Source: Paracrocinitomix sp039939375
GTDB lineage: Bacteria; Bacteroidota; Bacteroidia; Flavobacteriales_D; Crocinitomicaceae
Reading direction: 5' to 3'
DNA length: 64,000 nucleotides
Assembly (NCBI GenBank): GCA_039939375.1
Contig: JBDVJO010000011.1
Location: 682,001 to 746,000, forward strand
In this document: positions 50,658-59,682 of the stretch, one piece after another
Position numbering within the stretch: position 1 is the first letter of the stretch
How the letters are laid out: each line of letters starts with the position of its first letter
Program-made: the position numbers and the translations under genes
Notes under the pieces: model-generated
What the model was told of the DNA's origin: nothing
The model's database searches: none
Seen by the model: only the letters and a program-made list of their open reading frames with translations

Positions 50658-52465
50658 TTCAATTTCAAAATATACTCTGCCAGTTTTAAACCAGGTGCCA
50701 ATTCCATTTTTTTATGAATTCGGTAACGGGCAGATTTGAGCGTGTTAGTTGAAATTCCCAAAACTGAACAGATGTCTTTTGACGGGAGATTTAGTTTCAT
50801 CAAGGTGCAAAGTCTTATTTCTTTAGCGGTTAACTTGGGGTGTTTTTGGGTTAAGTTTTGAATAAATGAAGTGTGTATTCCTTCAAATTGACGTTGAAAC
50901 TCTAGCCAATCTTTCTCTCTTCGTTTAGAAGTTTTAATCTCGTTTTTCAGTTTTCTTAAATCATCTTCAATTTCTTCTTTTGTAGAGCTATTAACTTGAG
51001 TTATGATTTCGTCTACATTCTCTAAAAACTGATTATTCTGGGCAACACGCAATGAAAAACCGGTAAGCTCTTTGTTTTTTTGACCCATTTCAACTTGTAG
51101 TTTTTCATTTTTTAGTCGGGTGAGTTCAAGCTGCATTTGCCCCATTTTTTCTTTCTGTTTAAAGAATTTAATGATGTATAACAAGGCAAAACCTAATAGC
51201 ACACAAAGGCCTATGGTGAAATAAAGATTTGCACTTATTCGTTCTTTTTCAGCACTTAACAAAGCCTGTTCATTTTTGTGTTTTGCCGCAACAATCGCTT
51301 TTTCTTTTTCCGCTTCTAACTCTAATTCTTTGGCGATTAATTCATTGCCAACAGTCTTCATTCTAGAACTGTCTAATACGTTTTTATAAGCATCTAATGA
51401 ATTGTACGCAAGCTGCCAATTGTTAGACTTAGCTGCCACTTGATGCTGGATTTGATGGAGCATTAATTGAGAAACAGGTGTGTTATAATATGGTAATAAT
51501 GAATCAATTTCTGTAACACATGATTGTGCTAAAACCAGGTCGTTTTGGCTTATTGCGAGTTTGCCTAATGCGTTTAAAATATTAATCCATAGTCTTTTAA
51601 AGTCATTTTTTCTGCAGATTTCAAGACTTTTAATGAAATAATTTTTAGCGGATAGGGTATCGCCCATTTTTAAATAAGTACCTCCTAAATTGGAATAAGA
51701 ATTACTCATCCCTCTAACATCATTTTGAACTTTTCTGATGTCAAAGGCAGCCTCATAATAATAAAAAGCAGAATCATTGTTGCCAAGACCACTATGCGCA
51801 ACACCTATATTGTTTAATGCGATTGATGTCTTAATCTGGTCCGAGTTTTTTTTGTGAATATGATAGGCAGCCGTATAATATGTCAGTGCCTTGTCAAACT
51901 TTTTTAATACTTGATAAATCCACCCTATATTGTTTAATATAGTCGCTTCTTGTTGCTTGTTGTCCAAGTGCTGAACAAGCTTTAAGTCTTGTTCCAGAAT
52001 TTTAATAGACTCTTTATATTTTCCTTGCTCACCTAAAACAATTGCAGTGTTAATGCCTATCGATTGCAGCCCTTCAAGATGATTAGATTCATCTGCAACT
52101 ACCTTTGCCTTTGTCAAGTAAGTGAGAGCGGAATCAAGGTTACCTTTCATGATGTGATAAAACCCTAAGTTGTTGTATGCATCAGATTCAGCTATTCTAA
52201 GTGGTCTCTTTTCAATGTCTTTATTTTCTAACGGGCTGTTTTTTACTATTGACAGTGCTTCAAAGCATAACAGAGGCATAGTATCTAAATTGGTTACACT
52301 AAACTCGTCAGAATACAGTACCAAGGCCTGCGCTTTTTTACTAGGAGAAGCAGTAGTATTAATAATATTTAAAAGTGAGTCCGCGTGTTTAGCTTCGTGC
52401 TGAGCAAAAGCAGCAAGATTAAAGAAAAAAGCTATGACTACCAGACTTCGTTTCACCCAATCCAA
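50654..52465 (-). CDS. TPR sensor with transmembrane helix and divergent LuxR-type HTH
   Basis: A 603-residue protein with the same plan as the gene at 22373: signal-like segment (1-22), about eight TPR repeats (70-340), a transmembrane helix (about 408-430, 'LYFTIGLCVLLGFALLYIIKFF'), a long coiled coil (430-525) and a C-terminal HTH ('LTAKEIRLCTLMKLNLPSKDICSVLGISTNTLKSARYRIHKKM'). The HTH is more divergent than in the first example ('LKSARYRIHKKM' in place of 'TKTHLRRIY'). It probably senses something in the periplasm through the TPRs and regulates transcription directly. It may share a transcript with the T9SS gene upstream (gap 84 bases), with a hairpin between. Confidence 0.87.
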   Translation of the reverse strand: MDWVKRSLVVIAFFFNLAAFAQHEAKHADSLLNIINTTASPSKKAQALVLYSDEFSVTNLDTMPLLCFEALSIVKNSPLENKDIEKRPLRIAESDAYNNLGFYHIMKGNLDSALTYLTKAKVVADESNHLEGLQSIGINTAIVLGEQGKYKESIKILEQDLKLVQHLDNKQQEATILNNIGWIYQVLKKFDKALTYYTAAYHIHKKNSDQIKTSIALNNIGVAHSGLGNNDSAFYYYEAAFDIRKVQNDVRGMSNSYSNLGGTYLKMGDTLSAKNYFIKSLEICRKNDFKRLWINILNALGKLAISQNDLVLAQSCVTEIDSLLPYYNTPVSQLMLHQIQHQVAAKSNNWQLAYNSLDAYKNVLDSSRMKTVGNELIAKELELEAEKEKAIVAAKHKNEQALLSAEKERISANLYFTIGLCVLLGFALLYIIKFFKQKEKMGQMQLELTRLKNEKLQVEMGQKNKELTGFSLRVAQNNQFLENVDEIITQVNSSTKEEIEDDLRKLKNEIKTSKRREKDWLEFQRQFEGIHTSFIQNLTQKHPKLTAKEIRLCTLMKLNLPSKDICSVLGISTNTLKSARYRIHKKMELAPGLKLAEYILKLN

Positions 52466-52472
52466 TTTAATA

Positions 52473-52519
52473 AATAAAGGGAGAACTTTCGCCGAGAACG
52501 ACTTAATTCTCCCTTATTT
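52473..52519 (-). terminator. Weak hairpin between the T9SS gene and the TPR regulator
   Basis: AATAAAGGGAGAA (about 52473-52485) is nearly complementary to TTCTCCCTTATTT (52507-52519), with one bulged A. On the minus strand the stem is followed by TTTATT-rich sequence. It lies between the gene at 52550-54016 and the start at 52465 and could be a partial terminator or a leader structure. Confidence 0.45.
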
Positions 52520-52549
52520 GGGTCATTTAAACGAAAAAACCAATAAGAA

Positions 52550-54016
52550 TTATTTCAAGATTTGAATCTTTTTTGTTGTCAATAGTTTATTTTCTTCATC
52601 CAAAAAGCTTACGAAATAGGTGCCATTGGCAAAAGGAGATAAATCCAAAGGAATTTGATTCTCAGAATAAGTGTTTTGGTGAATGATTCGTCCTGAAATA
52701 TCAGTGATTACAATTTGAGTAGTAATCTCCTTTTGAAATGAAATGGTAATTAAACCTGATGATGGAGTGGGGTAAATTTTGATTTCTAATTGATGTGTGT
52801 TCATCCCAACACTGCAGTCATCTCTATAGATTTCGATATCCGTAATATCTGTTCCGCAATCATTTGTTACGGTATAAGTGTAAACACCAATGGTATCAAT
52901 AGCTGGGTCAAAAACGCCAGTGCCAGAATTTAATGCTGGTGACCAGGTTCCCGTTGTGTCAGGGGTTCCTCCTAAAACTGTAATTAAGTCAAAAGGTGCA
53001 TCTGTTTCACAAATGGCCAAAGTGCCATATGACCCTGCATTTGGAGGGAATGTTGCTTCAACGATAATTGTATCTGCACTTACACAGGCTTCAATTGTGT
53101 CCGTTACTTCTACGTAATAAGTCCCGGGTGATGAAATCACAAAGGTTGAATCAGTGCTACCATCTTGCCATAAATAACTTGAATTAGTAGTTCCTACATT
53201 TAAAGTGATATCGCCATTACATAAATTTTGGTCTGGTCCTAAATCAACGCTACATCCACAGTCAGATGCATTGTAATCTCCCATCATGGTGGCGCCGCCA
53301 ATCCAAGATGTTCCTGTCGTGCAGATTAAATTGGTGGAAGCATTATTTTCATCTAATTCATAAATCTCATTTTGAGAAGCCACAAGCAATTGGCTATTGT
53401 TGCAATCCGTATGCACTGTCCAGAGTCCGTGCCAACTTCCGGTTCCTAAATTTCCCACTACGGCGCTATTTGCTGGATTGCCAATGTCTACTTTTAGTAA
53501 GTCACCATTATCACAAGTTAAATATAACTCTCCTTCATGAAAGGCGAGATCACCTGCAGATGCAGAAGGTAAGGTGCCTAATGATGTGAATACACCCGTA
53601 TTAATATCAACTGTGTATAAATCACCTGAAGCAGCATAAAGTGTTCCGTCTGCAGCAGCTACTAAGGCGTTGGAACCAGTAGTGTGTGTAGCAATAGTGC
53701 TTGTTGTGCACACACCCATATCAATTGAAATAAAGTAATTTGCTACAATTCCATATAAATTTCCATTAGGATGATACGCAATATCTGTAATTGTAGAAGT
53801 TGTTGTTCCACCACCAGTATTGACCGGAAGACTGCTGCACACTAAGGTCTCGGTGCATGTAAGATGATCAATCTCATAAATACCACTCCCAACTGCAATT
53901 ATTGAGGTTTGAGATAATGCAGTACCTGAAATTAGGATGGATGCACAAAGCAGACTTAATTTTTTCTTCAACTGAGAAGTTACTCGTTGGTTCGTTTTAA
54001 GTGTTATTTTTTTCAT
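52550..54016 (-). CDS. Secreted propeller-like protein with T9SS sorting domain
   Basis: A 488-residue secreted protein. A basic 24-residue extension precedes the hydrophobic signal core ('KKLSLLCASILISGTALSQ', about 17-36). Residues 40-250 look like a propeller of 'NGNLYGIVANYFISIDMG', 'DGTLYAASGDLYTVDINTG' blades. Then come a PKD-like segment ('DLGPDQNLCNGDITLNVGTTNSSYLWQDGSTDSTFVIS...') and one copy of the 'AGSYGTLAICETDAPFDLITVLGGTPDTTGTWSPAL' repeat found in the next large gene. The last 80 residues are a type A T9SS sorting domain. It lies next to PorP/SprF. Confidence 0.85.
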   Translation of the reverse strand: MKKITLKTNQRVTSQLKKKLSLLCASILISGTALSQTSIIAVGSGIYEIDHLTCTETLVCSSLPVNTGGGTTTSTITDIAYHPNGNLYGIVANYFISIDMGVCTTSTIATHTTGSNALVAAADGTLYAASGDLYTVDINTGVFTSLGTLPSASAGDLAFHEGELYLTCDNGDLLKVDIGNPANSAVVGNLGTGSWHGLWTVHTDCNNSQLLVASQNEIYELDENNASTNLICTTGTSWIGGATMMGDYNASDCGCSVDLGPDQNLCNGDITLNVGTTNSSYLWQDGSTDSTFVISSPGTYYVEVTDTIEACVSADTIIVEATFPPNAGSYGTLAICETDAPFDLITVLGGTPDTTGTWSPALNSGTGVFDPAIDTIGVYTYTVTNDCGTDITDIEIYRDDCSVGMNTHQLEIKIYPTPSSGLITISFQKEITTQIVITDISGRIIHQNTYSENQIPLDLSPFANGTYFVSFLDEENKLLTTKKIQILK

Positions 54017-54045
54017 GATTTATAGTTTTAAATAAGTGAGCGATT

Positions 54046-55062
54046 TTAATGGATTCTTGGCGCACCAAATTTGTTGCTGCCTAGTGTTGGTGTTAGTTTA
54101 ACAAAGAATTCACATCCACCAACTCCTTTGGTTGCCGGACTTAGTCCAGATATATTTAGGTCATATGAAACTCCTGCAGAGAATGCGCCGGTGGTAAAAA
54201 CCATATTCGCAACTAAGGCATCTGCCCAACGATAGTAGACTCCAAAGCCGATAGATGTGCCATCAAAATACATGGTGTGTTTACTTGGTGGACGAAGTTG
54301 ATAAACAAAGTTGTTTCCAAACATTACTTCGTAATTCGGTCCTTGCATAAATGCAATAATTGCTGGATGAAAAGCAACATTTGAGCCGTTACTGCCAAAT
54401 TCACCTCTTGCATATAAGCTGAAATTACGGTAGAGTTTTTCAGAAGATTGAAGGAAATTAATCGGTTGACGTGTTAAATGTGAAGCGCTAACTCCTAATT
54501 GATACTTGCTGTTACTACTTGGTGACGAAGTGAAGTAAAGTCCAGCTCCTAAGTCGAACTTTGTATCGTTGAATCCGCCTAAATTTTCATTGCTAGCAAT
54601 AGCCGAATTAAAACCAGAACCATCCCACTGATTGTCAAAATACAATTGATCTCCTGACATTTTTTGCATATAAAGACCAGGTTGAATTCCTAATGAAAAA
54701 TAACTGTTCCTGTTTACTTCAAGTGAATAATTGATTGGTGCGGATATAACCGTTAAAGAATATCGACTATCACCTGATACGTCATTCATGATGTTCATTC
54801 CCGCCCCTACAAATCCGTTTTTTAATTGACGCTCGCCTAGTTTGCCATCTATGCTCGCTGAGAAACTTCTAAAAGGGTTGTCTGAAACCGTAAACCACTG
54901 CGATCTATAGTTAGCGAATAGTTGTACGTTTCCTCCAAAATGTCCAGCAACAGCGGGATTAAATTGAACTGGATTAGCAAAAAACATGCTGTAATGTTTG
55001 TCTTGCTGACCATAAGTGGACAGAACAAACAACGAAGCTATAATTAAGATTGAATTTTTCAT
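54046..55062 (-). CDS. PorP/SprF-family type IX secretion outer-membrane protein
   Basis: A 338-residue outer-membrane protein. After a signal peptide ('MKNSILIIASLFVLSTYGQ') comes 'DKHYSMFFANPVQFNPAVAGHFGGNVQLFANYRSQW', the PorP/SprF hallmark, and the rest is a barrel with alternating residues. In Flavobacterium, SprF is needed for secretion of the adhesin SprB, and here the gene lies 7 bases after a giant adhesin-like T9SS substrate (55070-59554), the same pairing. I chose 55062 because the upstream Met in frame is inside the giant gene. It is probably the outer-membrane partner of that substrate. Confidence 0.9.
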   Translation of the reverse strand: MKNSILIIASLFVLSTYGQQDKHYSMFFANPVQFNPAVAGHFGGNVQLFANYRSQWFTVSDNPFRSFSASIDGKLGERQLKNGFVGAGMNIMNDVSGDSRYSLTVISAPINYSLEVNRNSYFSLGIQPGLYMQKMSGDQLYFDNQWDGSGFNSAIASNENLGGFNDTKFDLGAGLYFTSSPSSNSKYQLGVSASHLTRQPINFLQSSEKLYRNFSLYARGEFGSNGSNVAFHPAIIAFMQGPNYEVMFGNNFVYQLRPPSKHTMYFDGTSIGFGVYYRWADALVANMVFTTGAFSAGVSYDLNISGLSPATKGVGGCEFFVKLTPTLGSNKFGAPRIH

Positions 55063-55069
55063 ATTTAGC

Positions 55070-58000
55070 TTATTTAATGAGTGTAACATTTCCTTTTTTA
55101 GTTCCAGCGGTTCCATCTACTAAATGATATTCTAAGTACCATACGAATACACCTGGATTTTCAGGAACTCCGAATACTGTTCCGTCCCATCCAACATTCT
55201 GACTAGATGTTTCAAATACTTTTTGACCGTATCTGTTATACACCTTAAAGATCATTCCGGTAATCCCTTGACCTTTTACAAATAAGAAATCGTTATTGCC
55301 ATCCCCATTAGGTGAAAAACCATTAGGGACGTCAATAACATCCTCAAAATTCACGTTGACAAGTATTGTGTCACTGTCAAAACATCCTGCATCTGTAGTG
55401 TATGTCACCACATATGAAGTAGTAATAAAAGGTGTGGCATATGTTCCAGCGCAATCTGGACAGTTTAGAGTCTCTTCTGGTGTCCAACTATAGCTACCAC
55501 CTGTGACGTTCACTGAAGATGACAAAAAGAGATCATCATTCATATTGATGGTAGTATCAGGTCCTAATGTGATGTTCGGACTTTCACTTACCGTAATTGT
55601 TTGTGAAGTAAGGTCCGTACCGAATAAATTCGTAACCTCTAGTGTAATGGTAAAGGTTCCTGCTGTTGTAGGACAAATGATTGGGTTTTCTTGTGTGGAT
55701 GTGTTTGGTGTAATTGCTCCTCCAAAATCCCAGTTCCATGCTGTAACTCCGCCTGTTGAAAGATCATTCAGTTGAATACAATCACCTAAACAAATAGCAG
55801 CTTGATCAGCCATAAAATTAGCAACTGGAGGGCTGCAATTTGAAACGCTAACATCTACGGTAGAGGTCGCATCCCCACATGAACTTGTTACGGTATACGT
55901 ATATGTTCCGGGAGAGTCAATTGTTGGATCAAAATTTCCGTTTCCTGAGGCTAGAGCTGGTGACCAAGTTCCGCCTGCATCTGGGCTTCCACCAAGCTGT
56001 GCGAAAAGATCAGCAGCAGGGTCGTTGTCGCAGAATGAAATGGTACCATTTGTTCCGGCATCTGCGGCATGGCTTAATGTGACTGTAAGCGTTGATGAAA
56101 TTGTTCCACCTCCACAAGCGTTTAAAATGTAAGTATATGTACCGTCAGCATCAGTTGCTGGGTCAAATATTCCCGTTCCTGATGTAAGTGCTGGTGACCA
56201 TGTACCTCCGGCATCAGGGGTTCCTCCAAGTGCATTGAATAAGTCTGTTGGGGCATCTGAAGTACACAATGAAATGTTTCCGTCAGTTCCAGCATCCGGA
56301 GCTGCCACAACTGTTACATCTACTATTGATCCTACAGTTCCGCAAGAGTTACTTACAGTATAGGTATAGGCGCCGCTGGCATCAACCGCAGGGTCAAAAA
56401 CTCCTGTGCCTGAAGTGAGGGTCGGAGACCATGTTCCGCCTGCATCTGGCGTGCCACCCAGTAAATTGAATAAATCAATTGATGGATCTGATGCACATAT
56501 TGAAATGTTTCCATTGCTTCCAGAATTTGGTGAAGGATTTATTGAAACTATAACGTCTGCAGAACTTGTACCACCACCGCAATTGTTTTGAGTGTAGGTA
56601 TAGGTTCCAGCTGCGTCTTGAGTTGGATCAAAAACCCCTGTTCCAGATGTTAAAGCTGGTGTCCAAGTTCCGCCGGCATCTGGAGAACCTCCTAATGAAT
56701 TGAAAAGATCAGAAGCAGCATCCGTTGAACAGAAACTCACCGTTCCATTGGTGCCAGGTGAAGGTGAGTTTAAAATGGTAACGCTTACATCCGCACTTGA
56801 ACTGCCACAAGAATTTGTAATTGTGTAGGTGTAAGTTCCTGCTGCATCAGTTCCTGGATCAAAAACTCCTGTTCCAGAAGTTAGTGCCGGAGCCCAAGTT
56901 CCGCCAGCATCAGGGGTTCCGGCTAGTGAATTGAATAAGTCTGCCGCTGGGTCAGAACTGCAAAAATTAATTGAACCGTTTGTTCCTGCATTCGGAGCTG
57001 GATTAATTGTTACATCAACATCAGCAGTACTGGTACCTCCGCCACATAAATTCACGGTGTACGTATAAGTTCCAGCTGCGTCAACAGCTGGATCAAAAAT
57101 TCCAGTTCCAGAAGTAAGAGCTGGAGTCCAAGTTCCGCCGGCATCTGGAGAACCTCCCAGTGAGTTGAACAAATCTGTTGCTGCATCTGAAGTACAGAAA
57201 GTTGCTGATCCATTCGTTCCTGCTGAAGGCGAGTTTGTAATTGTGACTACAACATCTGTTGTTGCAGTTCCGCAAGAATTTGTCACTGAGTATGTATAAG
57301 TACCTGCCGCATCAGTTCCTGGATCAAAGATTCCTGTTCCAGAAGTTAGCGCTGGCGCCCAAGTTCCACCTGCATCAGGGGTTCCGGCTAGTGAATTGAA
57401 TAAGTCTGCCGCTGGGTCAGAACTACAAAATGAAATGGCGCCATTAGTTCCTGCATCAGGAGCATTGGTGAACGTTACGGTGATTACTTCTGTTACGTAA
57501 CAGCTTCCATCCAATGGGTCTTCAGATCGTACGTAGTAAGTTCCTCCTGTAGAAACTGGGTTTGCAACTGGGTTGATGTCTGCATCTGCATCCCCTTGAC
57601 TGGTATGGAAAGAAACTGTTGGAGCGCCATTAACATGAGATGTGGTTACACCTGTTAGTAAATCCACCGTGCCAGGAGTACATCCTGTAAGTGCTGAGGT
57701 ACTCAAAGTGGGAGGGACACATCCACAAGTGATACCATTCACATTAAAGGTGTCAATTTCTGTACAAACTACGGCGATTGGAGTTTCTCCTGTTAATGAG
57801 ATGTTATTGATTCCAATCCCCCAATCATCAGGAATGATGTAGTCATCATTTGAAAAATGAAAACCTATTTGAGCGTTTGGATTATTATTTAACGCAGCTG
57901 GTAGCGTCACGTTGTATACATCCCATCCATTGTAAGGTCCCCAACAAGTTCCAGAAAGGAGGTTGGCTAAAAAGGTCCAGCCACCACCATCATTGTAATA

Positions 58001-59554
58001 AATTGAAGCTTGGCAGTGTCCATTATTATCTTCAGCTAAAAACTCAAAAGTTAAATTCAAGTTGGTGTGTCCTGTCGTGTTAATGATAGGAGACTCTGCC
58101 ATGATTGAAGTGTTAATATTGTCGTATTGGTCGCTTCCGTTACAAGAGGTCTGGCATCCAAGATTTAATGTGAAGTCTGTTGATGGATCGCAGCTGCTTA
58201 CAGTTGGACCAATTGCATCATTTGTGATTTCAAACAAATTGTTATTGGGCGAGTTTGTTCCTCCGGTTGGATTTGTATTGAGTATCCAGCTACCTTGACC
58301 AGATTCGAAATCTTCAGTGAATAAGGTGTTAGTTTGTTGTACGGATTCAGTTGTGGTAACTTCATAAGTGTAAGTGTCTGCACAAAGCGCTGAGATCGGA
58401 TTCGTTGTACCGACAGAATTTCCGCCTGAATCAAACCACTCTGTGACATAAGGGGCGGTTCCACCAGCAATTGATACATCTATCGCTCCGTCACACGCAC
58501 CTATGCAGCTTTCATCAGTTAATGAATTTAAAGAGATGTTTGCACCAGAGTTGACTTCAACACCAAGGTCTACTTGCTGTGTAAATGTTCCGCAAGCTCC
58601 AGTAGCCGTATATTCAATTACATAGTTTGTGTTTTCAGTTAAAGTTTCGGTGTGTGGACCTAAACTGGTGTTTCCTGAAAGACTGCCTGGAGACAGCCAA
58701 TTAAAAGTTACTGTTCCATAGCTGGTGGTTAATAGTTGTCCTGTTACCGTAACATCCTGACCACATGATATTGGGTTTTGATCGGCAGTTAAGCTGATAA
58801 GTTCTGGGTTACTACCAGGGCATACCTCTTGAACATAAACTTCATCAACTATTACATAAGTATTGTCACCTGCTGACCCTAAAATGTTCATTTCAAAGTC
58901 TTCTTTGAAATTTCCAATCATCAACCAGTTCTCTCCACCATCTGCACAGAAATAGCCCTCTATTACTTGACAGTTTTGATCAATATAATTGTAAGGTGCG
59001 TTTTCAAATTGAGGTGTTGCTTGAGGCATAAAGGTGTTTCCCCCCTGGTTGTCTAGATCAATTGCTGCAACATCTTGTCTAAACCATGCGCCAAAAGCAT
59101 CTGAAGGAACAAAACTTCCTCCACCTGACGCAACTGTCATTTTGATATAGTAAGTCGATCCAGCATTTAAAGGAGAGTTCAATTCACATTGAATGTATTC
59201 TCTTGTGTTTTGTGTACCGGCTCCTGCATTTGTACTTGTGTACATTCCTAGTGATGCAGATCCTTGCATACAAGGCTTAGAACTGTTTCCGGTGCAGTTG
59301 TCATTGTAATGATCAGGAGTTATTCCGCTTTGTCCTCCGTTTTTCATAGATGTTCCCATCCATCCAATTACTTGGGAGGTGTCAATCCAAAGTTGTCCTA
59401 TACCGTTTATAGAAGATGGACAAAGGACAGGGTCTGAAAGTTCCATGTCGTGATTGGGAACTAAATTTGGACCGCAAAGATTTTGAGAAAAAGAACTAGC
59501 CGCGATTAAAATTACAAAGCTGCTGAGTAATGTGTTGAGAACATTTTTTTTCAT
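55070..59554 (-). CDS. Giant T9SS substrate with seven 77-residue repeats and gliding-motility C-terminal domain
   Basis: A 1494-residue secreted protein. A signal peptide (1-23) leads to a beta-sandwich N-terminal domain ('LVPNHDMELSDPVLCP...', about 30-245). A jellyroll segment ('LFTEDFESGQGSWILN') follows near 415. Seven repeats of about 77 residues lie at about 700-1240, each with 'AGTNG.I.FC.SDPAADLFN.L.G.PDAGGTW.PALTSGTG.FDP..DA.GTYTY'. A PKD domain follows, and then the gliding-motility-type CHU C-terminal domain ('FSPNGDGNNDFLFV', ending 'NVTLIK'), which is a T9SS type B signal. It is an adhesin-like surface protein secreted with PorP/SprF. Confidence 0.9.
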   Translation of the reverse strand: MKKNVLNTLLSSFVILIAASSFSQNLCGPNLVPNHDMELSDPVLCPSSINGIGQLWIDTSQVIGWMGTSMKNGGQSGITPDHYNDNCTGNSSKPCMQGSASLGMYTSTNAGAGTQNTREYIQCELNSPLNAGSTYYIKMTVASGGGSFVPSDAFGAWFRQDVAAIDLDNQGGNTFMPQATPQFENAPYNYIDQNCQVIEGYFCADGGENWLMIGNFKEDFEMNILGSAGDNTYVIVDEVYVQEVCPGSNPELISLTADQNPISCGQDVTVTGQLLTTSYGTVTFNWLSPGSLSGNTSLGPHTETLTENTNYVIEYTATGACGTFTQQVDLGVEVNSGANISLNSLTDESCIGACDGAIDVSIAGGTAPYVTEWFDSGGNSVGTTNPISALCADTYTYEVTTTESVQQTNTLFTEDFESGQGSWILNTNPTGGTNSPNNNLFEITNDAIGPTVSSCDPSTDFTLNLGCQTSCNGSDQYDNINTSIMAESPIINTTGHTNLNLTFEFLAEDNNGHCQASIYYNDGGGWTFLANLLSGTCWGPYNGWDVYNVTLPAALNNNPNAQIGFHFSNDDYIIPDDWGIGINNISLTGETPIAVVCTEIDTFNVNGITCGCVPPTLSTSALTGCTPGTVDLLTGVTTSHVNGAPTVSFHTSQGDADADINPVANPVSTGGTYYVRSEDPLDGSCYVTEVITVTFTNAPDAGTNGAISFCSSDPAADLFNSLAGTPDAGGTWAPALTSGTGIFDPGTDAAGTYTYSVTNSCGTATTDVVVTITNSPSAGTNGSATFCTSDAATDLFNSLGGSPDAGGTWTPALTSGTGIFDPAVDAAGTYTYTVNLCGGGTSTADVDVTINPAPNAGTNGSINFCSSDPAADLFNSLAGTPDAGGTWAPALTSGTGVFDPGTDAAGTYTYTITNSCGSSSADVSVTILNSPSPGTNGTVSFCSTDAASDLFNSLGGSPDAGGTWTPALTSGTGVFDPTQDAAGTYTYTQNNCGGGTSSADVIVSINPSPNSGSNGNISICASDPSIDLFNLLGGTPDAGGTWSPTLTSGTGVFDPAVDASGAYTYTVSNSCGTVGSIVDVTVVAAPDAGTDGNISLCTSDAPTDLFNALGGTPDAGGTWSPALTSGTGIFDPATDADGTYTYILNACGGGTISSTLTVTLSHAADAGTNGTISFCDNDPAADLFAQLGGSPDAGGTWSPALASGNGNFDPTIDSPGTYTYTVTSSCGDATSTVDVSVSNCSPPVANFMADQAAICLGDCIQLNDLSTGGVTAWNWDFGGAITPNTSTQENPIICPTTAGTFTITLEVTNLFGTDLTSQTITVSESPNITLGPDTTINMNDDLFLSSSVNVTGGSYSWTPEETLNCPDCAGTYATPFITTSYVVTYTTDAGCFDSDTILVNVNFEDVIDVPNGFSPNGDGNNDFLFVKGQGITGMIFKVYNRYGQKVFETSSQNVGWDGTVFGVPENPGVFVWYLEYHLVDGTAGTKKGNVTLIK
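55830..57460 (-). repeat. Seven tandem coding repeats of about 231 bp in the giant adhesin
   Basis: Repeat units alternate between a form ending in 'NSCG' and one ending in 'CGGGTS', so the array is really a duplicated pair (A-B-A-B-A-B-A). Units 1 and 3 share 'SLAGTPDAGGTWAPALTSG', and units 2 and 4 share 'SLGGSPDAGGTWTPALTSG'. The coordinates are approximate. Confidence 0.75.
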
Positions 59555-59617
59555 GGCAATCGGATTAAATAATTATAAACCAAAAGTCAAGAAATCATTT
59601 AAAGAAGCAAAAAAAAG

Positions 59618-59644
59618 AGGGTATGCAAAAAGTATGCATACCCT
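59618..59644 (-). terminator. Intrinsic terminator after the OmpA-like gene
   Basis: AGGGTATGC (59618-59626) and GCATACCCT (59636-59644) are perfectly complementary, around a 9-base loop. On the minus strand the stem runs into a T-rich tract. It ends the caspase-STAS-OmpA operon and separates it from the giant adhesin. Confidence 0.85.
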
Positions 59645-59682
59645 TAAAAATGTTTCTTTATGAGGGAGTTATGTAGCTTTTG

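Noticed and set aside
55296..58298. Plus-strand frames opposite the giant adhesin
   Set aside because: They are a by-product of the repeated coding sequence on the minus strand and show the same periodic residue pattern.
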